This document shows, in pieces, positions 1-7,086 of a stretch of 7,086 bases of DNA. The stretch comes from an uncultured Oscillibacter sp. (GTDB lineage: Bacteria; Bacillota; Clostridia; Oscillospirales; Oscillospiraceae). Positions within the stretch are counted from its first letter, which is position 1, and each line of letters begins with the position of its first letter. Under the pieces are notes generated by a model. That model saw nothing but the letters and a program-made list of their open reading frames with translations, was not told the DNA's origin and ran no database searches. The position numbers and the translations under genes are program-made. The DNA lies in the NCBI RefSeq assembly GCF_910579365.1, contig NZ_CAJTUX010000098.1, forward strand, positions 1-7,086. The letters are read 5' to 3'.

Positions 1-46
1 TACACGTACTGACACACTCTTTCCCTACACGACGCTCTTCCGATCT
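1..46 (+). other. Illumina adapter and index left on the contig end (artefact)
   Basis: Positions 14-46 match the 33-base Illumina TruSeq Read 1 adapter exactly, from ACACTCTTTCCC to the terminal CTCTTCCGATCT. Positions 1-5 (TACAC) match the end of the P5 segment that precedes the index. Positions 6-13 (GTACTGAC) are therefore probably the 8-base i5 index. On the minus strand this is what a read running through a short insert into the adapter would give. Biological sequence starts at 47. The adapter has no stop in the frame of the giant gene, so gene callers will extend the protein into it. The match is seen directly; assignment of the index is inference. Confidence 0.98.
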
Positions 47-3000
47 GGCGGCGGTCAGCTCCTTGGGCTGCACCTGTTCCAGCTTTTCCGCATTGACAGC
101 AAATTCCGGGTACTGTTCAGCGGCGGCGCGGGCGGCAATGAGTTTCTTCCGCACATCACCGGAGAGATATTCGTCCGCCGTCTGCCAGCCCTTGTACCAA
201 TTCGTACCGCCGCCCTCAATGTCAAAGGGGCCGGTGTTGGGGTCCTTGAAAATGACGCCCTTCAAATCCTCCACGATCTGCGGTATCTTGTCCCCGCCGC
301 CCATGAGAGAGGCCATGTAGCCCAGGTCAACACAGGCCCGCTCCGCAATGGAGACAGCCAGGGCCTCCGCCGCTGTATCCACGCTGGTGACGGGCTGGTG
401 GTGCTGGATGGTTCGCTTGGTGAACATATCTGCCTTACGGATCAGCTCACCCTTGTCGTTCAGAACCTCCAACGAACACAGCAGCGGATAGGAGGAATCC
501 TTTCGGAATGCAAGCCGGTTTCCGGTGCTGCTCAACAGACCATATTTCTTGGTGAATTGGTCATAGAGCTGGTTGAGATTGGCCTGCTCCGCCTGGATTT
601 CGCTGTCCTTCGCTCCATGCAGTTGCAGATCAATGAGCTTCCGGGCACTGTCCCGGATGGCGATCATGCCCTTGACGCGCTCGGTGGGCACTTTGCCCAG
701 CTCTACCTGGTTCATGCGGGAGTTCTCGCGGAAGTACAGTTTTCCATGGGACAGGGCAAAGCTGAAATTGCGTACAGTGGGGTCAGCGGGGATGGATTCG
801 ATCTCCTTGCCGTTCTCCTGCTCCGGCGGGGTCACTTCCAGCAGCTCCCGGTTAGGCGGGGTAATGTGCTGGACAGCCTCGGCAAGCTGCTGGGTGAGGT
901 CCGCTCCCTCAATGGGCAGGCAGGCCGTCTCCGTCTCGTTGCCGTACATATTCTTCCAGAACGACATTTTGCCCAGCACCATCTCCGGGTGGTCCAGGAA
1001 ATAGCGGTTCAGGGGTACGCCATCCGCCGTCAGGCCGCTCTCCACCCACTCCGGCAGCTTCTCCGGAGCGCGGTCACGCTTCTGGAAAAAGAGAATATCC
1101 GTGGTGACTTCGGTGCCAGCGTTGGCCTTGAAAGCGTTGTTAGGCAGGCGAATCGCCCCCAGCAGGTCGGCCTTTTGCGCCAGAGCCTCCCGGACCTTGC
1201 TGTTTTTCTTGTCCAGGGTGCCCTTGGTGGTGACAAAGGCCACAATGCCGCCGGGACGCACCTTGTCCAGCGTCTTGGTGATGAAGTAGTCGTGAATGAG
1301 TAGATTCTGCCGGTCATAGCGGCGGTCGTGGAGCTTGTACTCCCCGAAGGGCACATTGCCCACAGCCAGATCAAAGTAGTTGTCTGGGTGGTCGGTGTTC
1401 TCAAAGCCGTCAATGGCAATATCCGCTTTCTGGTATAGCTGCTTGGCGATCCGCCCGGTCAGATCATCCAGCTCCACGCCGTGGAGCTTGGCGTCCGTCA
1501 TGCTCTCTGGCAGGAGGCCGAAGAAGTTGCCAATACCCATGGACGGCTCCAGCACGGTCCCCGGCTGGTAGTTCATGTTCTCCACCGCCTGATAGATAGC
1601 CTTGATAACGGTGGGGCTGGTATAGTGGGCGTTGACCGTGGTAGTCCGGGCGGAGGTGTATTCCTCCGGGGTCAGCAGCTCGTTCAGTTCGGCGTATTCC
1701 CTGGCCCATTTCTCGTTGTCGGGGTCAAACGCCTGGGCAAGACCGCCCCAGCCCACATAGCGGGAGAGAATTTCCTGTTCCTCCGGCGTAGCAAGGCGGC
1801 TCTCCGCCTCGATCTGCTTCAAGGTACGGATAGCCGCCACATTGTACTGATATTTGGTTTTGTCGCCGCCTACGCCCAGGTTATCATCGGTGATGTGAAA
1901 ATTGTGCTTTTCCGGGCCGAAGTGCATTTCTTGAAAGACAACCTCAAAAGCCCCTGTGTCCACGCGCCCCACCACTTTGGTAGTGATGGGTGCAGGCGGC
2001 GGAGTGAGCTTGCCGCCGTCCAGTTCTACACGCTCAGGCTCCGGGGGAAGGTCATGTTTCAGCCGGACAAGCTCGTCAAAGTCCAAGGCCGTCAGTTCAT
2101 TGTCGATCAGTTCCCGCAGGCTGTCATAGCTGCGCTTCTCCACGCATACATCGTCCACAAGCTGGCTGACGCTGAAATCCAGCAGATTGACCTCCACCTG
2201 GATTTCGTGCTTCTCATCCTCGGTGGTGGTATAGGCGATACCGATATGCTCCGGGTTGGAGAAGTCCACTTCCTCAACCTGGTACTCATCGGCGCAAAAG
2301 TCGCTGATAAGCTGCTTTGCGGTTTCCAGATCGTCAGCCTCGGCGCGGTCCTGTTCCTCCAATGAGCCGGAGGTAAGGGCCTCCATTTCACGCTGAATGT
2401 TGGCTTCAAAATCGCGGTCTTGCTGTTCCTCTACAAACTGCCGCACATAGGGCACAGGCTGGACAGAAAACATAGGCATATAGCCTTTTATCTCCATATC
2501 CAGCAGCATGACTTCGCCCCTGGTATAGTCCACGCTGTCAATTTTCATGCGGTGGCCGTCAACAGTCAGTTCCATACCGATGGGGATATAGTCGGCGGCA
2601 TCCCGCTCCTTGATGATCTCATAGGGGGCATCCGGACCGCGTTCGGGGTCAGGCCGGGCCAGTACGACACTTTTTCCATGTTCCAGCAGGTCCTTCAAAG
2701 TAGCCTGCCACGCGAGATTGCTCCCGGTAACAGGTGTGACGCCAAGACCGGGAATATCCCGCACCGGCAGTTTGGTTCCAAGGGCAGGTGCCGCTTCTTC
2801 GGCATCCTTGCCGTAGAACAGCATATAATCCCCCACCTGGACGCCGATGAGCTTATCCGGGTGCTGGACTTTCAGATTCAGATATTCCTCGACATTCGGG
2901 GTGAGATCAGGTTCAGCGGCGGCAGTATCAGCCATTCCCGCCTGCTCCGGCGTACCCGCGCCGGTAGGTTCTGATGCGGCTCCCGGCTCCGGGGGTATCT

Positions 3001-6000
3001 CTGCACCGGCCTCTGCCTGTTCTGTCTCCAAAATGTCCACGGCGGGCGGCTCATGGGAAAAGCCATCCAATTCCTGCTGCCAGAGGGTACGGTAAATGGC
3101 CGCTACTTCCTCCCAGGTCCGAAAGCCAGCGTACAACTGGTGGCTCACATGAAGCCCTTTGTCATCTGCGGAGTATTTTGCAACGACATTCCCCGGAACA
3201 TCCACAGAACCAGATCGGCCGGAGAGCATTTCTGAAATGCGTCCGGCAATTTGGGCATTGCCCTCACCGGACCGGAACCATCGTGATATGGCGTCTCGCT
3301 CACCGGAGGTCAAAAGATGCGCCGTCAAAACCTCCCTGGTATCATCATGGATGCGGCTGGTGTCAGTGGACAGGAAATCAGAGACAGCGAGATTGCGGGG
3401 GTCCTGCCGCAGAAGGTACTCAAAGCGTGTAACCGTTAGGGTGGTCATGAGCGGTGGCACGGTGGTCTTATCTATAAGTTCTATCTCAGATGGGGTGATG
3501 CCACTGATCTCAAAGAAGCGGTTGTTCGAGTATACCGTATCGCCTATCTGGTAGGCAGGGTCCAGAAGTTTGGGGTCAAGCATATTACCGCCGTTTTCCG
3601 GCTGCTCCAAATCACCCTCCCCGGTGGATTCCGTCTCCGTCTCGTGCGTGATGGGTGTTCCCGTCCTGGCTACCGTCAATTCCGGTTCCCATTGGTCCAT
3701 AGAGAGTGTTTTCCGAACCCACTCAGGAGCGTCCGGGGTATCGGCATAGCGTTCTGTCGCTCGTTTCGGAGCGGAAGGGGCCCAAGCATAATTCCGCTCC
3801 AAAATGTCCTCAATCAGCCATTCGCTGAACTTGGGTAGCGTGTGGAGTGCCTTCATAATGTCAGGATACTCACCAGCCGCCTTTTCCACATAGTAGGACA
3901 GATCATCAGTCAGTGCCGCTACGGCCTCATCATAGTCTGTTTTGGGGTCGCACAGATAGGGATAAATGTCACATTTTTTGATTGTCCTATCGAGTAAATC
4001 CAGGGCTTTTCTGTAAAGTCTAACTGGACTGACGGCATTTGTTTGTTCTGGTGTACCTATGTTGGTGGGGGCTAGTTCTGTCTCCGATTCCGAACGTTCC
4101 ATAGCGGACGGCTCATGAAGGAAGCCGTCTAATTCCTGCTGATAGAGGGCGCGAAGGACTGTTGCCACCATATCCCATTTCATAGATACCCACGTTCTAA
4201 ATTTGTCGTGGATTTTGACCGTAAAGTGGGCCTTTGTGGCAGAGTAGTCCGCCTGATCGCTGGTCATCAAGGTTATGGTTTCATCAGTACCCGCATAGGT
4301 ATCCGCCATATACTTGGCAATTTTCAGATTATCCGCGCCCGCTTGAATATACCCGGCAATAACCGCCTTGTCCCGTAGCTTCAGCAAACCACCGGCACCA
4401 ACCAGAGCCTCCCGCAAATCGTCATTTACTTCCGGCAGATAAGAGGAAATGTAACCACTAATGCTTTGGTTGCGCTGGTCCAGCAAAAGTGCCTGCACGA
4501 AAGCGTTCGTGTCCATAGGTTCATAAATTAGCTCGCTTTGCGCTGTGTCTCTCAGCAACACTCCAGATTTCCCAATCTCTGCAATAGCAAAAACCTTATC
4601 GCCTATATATACCGTGTCACCCGTCTGACAGGCAGGGGCCAGCAGATCGCGGGGGGCGGATAATTCTGGTCCCGGCGTGGCTGTCTCCGGTAGCATAGCT
4701 GCGCCGGGGTCCACCGCCCTGCCGTCCTGATCGAAAGTCAGGCGGACATCCTCGCCATCTCGGACTATGACGGCCTCCCGCTTATGGTAGTTCTGCTGAC
4801 TGATATTTTTGAACCATTGCTGGGTGAATCGGTTCAGACTGCTCCGCAGCTTCGGCCTCCATTTACCGGGTTCGGGATAGACTTCATCATTTCGCCGGGG
4901 AAAACCATCCTGCCGGAAGGACAGCGATTCCAGAGTACCTTTCTCCCGGTCCACCCGGAAGGTCATTTCCGGGTCGTACATGGTATCACCGTTCTGCTGG
5001 AAGGTGTGGCTAACGGCGATCACGTCCGTGTCAATCCATTCCAGGTGGAGGGGCATCATGCCCGGCCCGGATTCCATACACAGATAGCGGTATTCGCCGC
5101 TGGCGATCTCCGGGAACAGCTTTTCAAATTTGCGGTAGTTCAGTTCCGGTCTGGACCGTCCGGGCTTTTTCGCGGCGGCGTATGTGGCTGACACCGCTTT
5201 AGCGAGTTCTGCCCGTAATCTGGCGATCAGATTCTCAACCGCATCCCTCACCGCCGCCGCAAAGCTGAATGTGACTTCGCCGTTATCGTGGACAAACTTT
5301 GCGTGTTCAATCCCCGCGTCCGCCATGAGACGTTCCAGCAGGGGGGCCTCTTCCGCCGTCAACGTGGCTTGATAGTTGGGAACAGTGACTTCAACCGCCC
5401 CGGCCTGCATTTCCGCCTCATAGCGGTCAATGTCCTCCGCTGTCAGCCATTCCGGTTTCTCCGGGACAGTATCGTACAGTTCCCGCATTTTAGCGATCTG
5501 CGCCTCTATGCCGCCCTCCGACAAATGCTTTCCATGACGCTGGCCAGCACCGAGAAAGTATTCACAGTCGGATTTCAAGCGGCTCAACTGCCGGTACTCA
5601 AATTCAAAATTGTAGGGAACGCTGTCAAGCTCCTGCTGGGGCTGGGAGAGCATGGGATAGGTTTCGTCTATGACCTCCCGATGCAGCCGGTTGTGAAAGG
5701 CGGTGTGGTCAGAGTACAAGCGGAGAAACGTCATATCATCAGCGAGGGTCCGTGCCGCCCGCTCGACTGCCGCCCTACCTTCCAGATAGGCGCTCTCCCG
5801 GTCAGAATTGGCGCAGGCATTTTGATATGCCACATCATTCAGCACCAGATTTTTGACAATGGGCATATAATGATCGTGCAGTTCCCGAACAGTCGGTTTG
5901 CCTTCTAAGCTGCTTTCCGGTGCGGGAGCTTCTGGGGCTTCCTTCGCCGGGGTGTTTATGGCCTGCATCATGTGGGCCATGTGCTGTTTTTGGTTCGGGT

Positions 6001-7060
6001 CATAGAGCGTGATCGTAACAGCGTGTGTATCCCGGAGTTTTCCCAGGAGCTGGTCGTTTAGGTTCCGGGTGGGGAAATCGCATACTGCCACACGTTCAGC
6101 ATCCATGAAGCGGGTGGACAGAGGGAGGTTCAACAGTGAGGCGGCAGTTTTCGCGTCCTCACCATACATTTCGTAGAAGTCCCCCATCTGATACAACACA
6201 ATGCTGTCCGGGTAGGCTTCCTTGACAGCGGCATAACTGTCAAAGTAATCTGCTCCCTTTGTTTGCTCCTGCTCCGGCGCTTGAGGCGGCACAGAGAATA
6301 CCGGCGTATCCTGGGTGGCAGATACGCTCATTTCCGTGGTCATGGCGATTTTCCGAATCTGCGCTTTGACTACCTCCGGCATATCCGGGTCATAGAAGGT
6401 AACTGTACGATCCGGGGCAATATGGGCCACCGTCTTATAGTCGCCGTGTTCTTCTTCCAGACGGTTCCAGACCGTCAGGCCGTTGCCCATGTGCCCATAG
6501 CCCAGGTCATACCGCTGGGCGGCTTCCTTTTCCTCTGCGGCTATCCGCTGCTGTTTTTCTTGTTCCAGATCAGGAGAAAGAATCGTCTCCACCACCACAG
6601 GTTTCCGGGGTGTTGAAACAGGCGGCGGCAAGGGGGACGGCTCCGGCGCGGGGGTGCCAAAGAGATCAAAGGATAACTGCCCATCGTGATTTTCCCGCAT
6701 ATCCGGCTGCATTTTCTTTGCCAAGTCGCGGGCCGCAGCCGTAAGCTCCCCTTCGGGCGCGTCCGGGGTCTTGGGCGCAGTACGTCTCGCCCCTCTGCGG
6801 GCAGGCGGGGAACGTTTTGTGGTCTGCTTATTTTCCTCCGCCTGTGCCTGGGCGATATTCTCAATCTGTTCCTCTACCGTGGGGAACAGGGAGAACAGCG
6901 AAAGGTCCGGCTCCGCAGGGGCGAGCGGTTCCTCCGCAGACGCAGAAGCGGCGGGCTGTCCGCCCGCCGCTTGTTCATCCTCTGAATTTACTTGTAAACG
7001 ATCTCCGCCAGGACCATTTCCTCCGCCTGCTCCGTGAAGCTGTTCACCGCCTGGACCCAT
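47..7060 (-). CDS. Giant polyvalent DNA methylase protein of an ICE, C-terminal helicase part missing
   Basis: Open for 2338 codons; the 3' end is cut off by adapter at 46. Blocks in order: disordered Pro/Ala/Glu-rich N-terminus (1-170); VWNRLEEEHGDYKTVAHI block (183-255); MutS domain I-like module (270-355); helical DVAYxNAxxNSDRE block (391-471); NFEFEYRQLSRLKSDCEYFL block, which I recall as LPD11 (482-551); NYRKFEKLFPEI block, possibly DUF6908 (639-784); duplicated module (806-1006, 1165-1373); degenerate MutS-I-like module (1389-1472); block 1492-1547; AYTTTEDEKHEIQV block, possibly LPD28 (1580-1666); DNA methyltransferase (1764-1995); pre-helicase linker with IRDSARKLIDLQ (2135-2146). 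Pfam names are from memory. Family members continue after VQPKELTAA into an SNF2/DEAD-type helicase, absent here. Likely acts in the cytoplasm on element or recipient DNA during conjugation (inference). The ATG at 7058-7060 is the only usual start codon in frame before codon 113, but its Shine-Dalgarno is weak and the frame is open to the window edge, so the start is uncertain. Confidence 0.93.
1076..1771 (-). other. N6-adenine-type DNA methyltransferase domain (residues 1764-1995)
   Basis: The domain begins with the family signature YVGWGGLAQAFD (1768-1779). It then shows an AdoMet-site helix region AHYTSPTVIKAIY (1811-1823), motif I VLEPSMGIGNFF (1836-1847), and motif IV as GNVPFGEY with N1902-V-P-F1905 in place of the usual (N/D)PPY/F. 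It ends with the target-side strand RLPNNAFKANAG and TTDILFFQKR. These are the ordered elements of amino-group DNA methyltransferases, so methylation of adenine N6 with AdoMet is the likely activity. No target-recognition domain of a classic restriction system is visible. Protection of element DNA from host restriction is the usual proposal for such domains and is inference here. Confidence 0.88.
2645..2896 (-). other. Second MutS domain I-like module, degenerate (residues 1389-1472)
   Basis: YLNLKVQHPDKLIGVQVGDY followed by MLFYGKDAEEAA aligns without gaps to the first module around VGDY/MGDF, FYGKDA/MYGEDA and the following Ala-rich helix. It keeps a GLGVTPVTGSNLAWQATLKD segment in the position of the MutS GVPxH region. 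The F-x-E motif is replaced by Y1412-M1413-L1414, so the aromatic residue is conservatively changed and the acidic residue is lost. This suggests a structural or altered-binding copy rather than a base-probing one. Homology to module 1 is visible by eye; loss of function is inference. Confidence 0.65.
2942..3568 (-). repeat. Tandem module copy B (residues 1165-1373)
   Basis: This is the second copy, opening with LLDPAYQIGDTVY and containing NAQIAGRISEML, then FRTWEEVAAIYRTLWQQELD, then GFSHEPPA and a Pro/Glu/Ala-rich linker ending in GTPEQ. At the DNA level a 46-base block (3042-3087) aligns without gaps to 4104-4149 in copy A, with 37 of 46 bases identical by my count. The copies are thus paralogous and diverged, not a recent exact duplication. 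Copy B is followed directly by the degenerate MutS-I-like module. Between the copies lies a spacer (residues 1007-1164) containing helical stretches and DEAVAALTDDLSYYVEKA. Confidence 0.85.
4043..4645 (-). repeat. Tandem module copy A (residues 806-1006)
   Basis: This is the first of two homologous modules. It opens with LLAPACQTGDTVY, a small beta-rich 'QxGDTVY' motif, and continues with a helical part containing NLKIAKYMADTY, then a strand-rich part ending in FRTW, and closes with YQQELDGFLHEPSA plus a linker ending in GTPEQ. Each element recurs in the same order in copy B. The N-x-x-IA helix and the following strand/FRTW unit resemble a repeated block I recall in other ICE polyvalent proteins. 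Function is unknown. Base composition is low for this gene: 25 of 60 G/C in 4561-4620 and 28 of 60 in 4501-4560, against 42 of 60 in 4621-4680. Confidence 0.85.
5996..6253 (-). other. MutS domain I-like module, intact F-x-E motif (residues 270-355)
   Basis: The stretch VLYQMGDFYEMYGEDAKTAA, followed by LLNLPLSTR, closely follows the N-terminal mismatch-recognition domain of MutS, where MGDFYE precedes an acidic, Ala-rich helix and a short Thr/Arg strand. The F-x-E pair that contacts a mismatched base in MutS is present as F295 and E297. The second half (residues 321-355, with DFPTRNLNDQLLGKLR) occupies the place of the MutS GVPxHxxxxYxxKL segment but is more diverged. No MutS core, lever or ATPase domain follows. 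I recall such modules in other ICE methylase-helicase proteins. A role in sensing or binding DNA is inference. Confidence 0.8.
6946..6972 (-). repeat. Perfect 11-bp GC-rich inverted repeat with 5-base loop
   Basis: On the minus strand AAGCGGCGGGC (6972-6962) is followed by loop GGACA and the exact reverse complement GCCCGCCGCTT (6956-6946). Nine of the 11 pairs in each arm are G/C except the two A-T pairs at the base, so a stable RNA hairpin is expected. It starts 16 bases after the TAA of the upstream gene and lies within codons 30-38 of the giant frame. No U-tract follows on the minus strand, so it is not a standard intrinsic terminator. It could act as an mRNA 3' barrier, a pausing site or a block to ribosome entry, or be a chance product of GC-rich Ala/Gly codons. 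Confidence 0.75.
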
Positions 7061-7086
7061 CCCATCTGATCGCGGGCCTTCATCGC
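6988..7086 (-). CDS. C-terminal end of an upstream small conserved protein (5' partial)
   Basis: This frame is open from the right edge of the window and ends at TAA (6988-6990), giving the last 32 residues of a protein. The tail is helical and charged, with MKARDQMGWVQAVNSF near the start and a hydrophobic end VLAEIVYK. It does not resemble the Gly/Pro-rich peptide read from the same DNA in the giant frame, which argues that this is the true coding frame for the segment. Its last 73 bases overlap the start of the giant gene, so the two are probably co-transcribed and may be translationally coupled. I do not recognise the family, and no function can be given from the tail alone. Small accessory proteins of unknown function commonly precede the methylase-helicase gene in such elements. 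Confidence 0.7.
   Translation of the reverse strand, partial: AMKARDQMGWVQAVNSFTEQAEEMVLAEIVYK

Noticed and set aside
47..400. SNF2 helicase domain within the window
   Set aside because: No Walker A, DExH or other helicase motif is visible before the adapter. Only the linker that usually precedes it is present.
398..1303. A 301-codon plus-strand reading frame
   Set aside because: It lies antisense to the methyltransferase and linker region of the giant gene, whose translation matches known family motifs. Its product has no recognisable domain and is a GC-bias shadow.
1030..1709. Minus-strand frames of 129 codons (1030-1419) and 81 codons (1464-1709)
   Set aside because: They overlap methyltransferase motifs IV and I, which are clearly encoded in the giant frame. 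Overlapping real genes in such a conserved domain are unlikely.
1481..2365. A 294-codon plus-strand reading frame, and further plus-strand frames at 2420-2974, 4784-5191 and 5288-5908
   Set aside because: All are antisense to conserved blocks of the giant protein, with low-complexity or motif-free products and no consistent ribosome binding sites or operon spacing.
6541..6864. A 107-codon minus-strand reading frame in a different frame from the giant gene
   Set aside because: Its product is rich in Arg and Pro, typical of an out-of-frame reading of GC-rich DNA, and it overlaps the in-frame N-terminal region containing the family-like LFPTVEEQI segment.
6946..6972. Hairpin called as an intrinsic transcription terminator
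   Set aside because: There is no run of U after the stem on the minus strand and the stem lies inside an open coding frame, so it is reported only as an inverted repeat.
6937..6978. ATG just after the upstream stop (6976-6978) preceded by AGAGG, as a start for a separate small gene
   Set aside because: It is out of frame with the giant gene, and its Arg-rich product meets a stop after roughly 40 codons. It looks like chance.
47..7086. CRISPR array, tRNA, insertion sequence or attachment site
   Set aside because: Apart from the module duplication and one hairpin I saw no short regularly spaced repeats, cloverleaf-like segment, transposase motif or terminal inverted repeats.

Overview
The window is almost entirely one gene. 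A single minus-strand reading frame is open without a stop from position 7060 down to 47 (2338 codons). It encodes most of a very large multidomain protein of the 'DNA methylase / SNF2-type helicase' class. Such proteins are carried by integrative conjugative elements (ICEs) and related mobile elements of gut Clostridia, and belong to the group described as large polyvalent proteins. High GC (38 of 60 bases in 661-720), the domain order and family signatures recalled from memory all suggest an ICE in a gut Firmicute (Oscillospiraceae or Lachnospiraceae type). No marker for a species is present.

Layout on the minus strand, from right to left: 7086-6988 is the last 32 codons of an upstream gene. 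The giant gene starts at 7060, overlapping it by 73 bases. A perfect 11-bp hairpin lies just past the upstream stop (6946-6972). The giant protein then runs: disordered Pro/Ala/Glu-rich N-terminus (1-170); a conserved block (183-255); a MutS domain I-like module with an intact F-x-E motif (270-355); conserved polyvalent-type blocks (391-471, 482-551, 639-784); two tandem copies of a roughly 200-residue module (806-1006 and 1165-1373) separated by a 158-residue spacer; a second, degenerate MutS-I-like module (1389-1472); further conserved blocks (1492-1547, 1580-1666); an adenine-type DNA methyltransferase domain (1764-1995); and the conserved linker that in this family leads into the helicase (about 2090-2338). 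The helicase itself is not in the window.

Positions 1-46 are not biological. They are an Illumina library adapter with a probable 8-base index, so the contig ends artificially inside the gene. The adapter keeps the frame open and would add 15 false residues to a predicted protein.

I see no RNA gene, CRISPR array, insertion sequence, attachment site or convincing promoter. The long plus-strand reading frames are antisense shadows of the GC-rich gene. The points most worth following up are the paired intact and degenerate MutS-I-like modules, the internal tandem duplication with a sharp base-composition step at its edge, and the overlapping gene junction with its hairpin.
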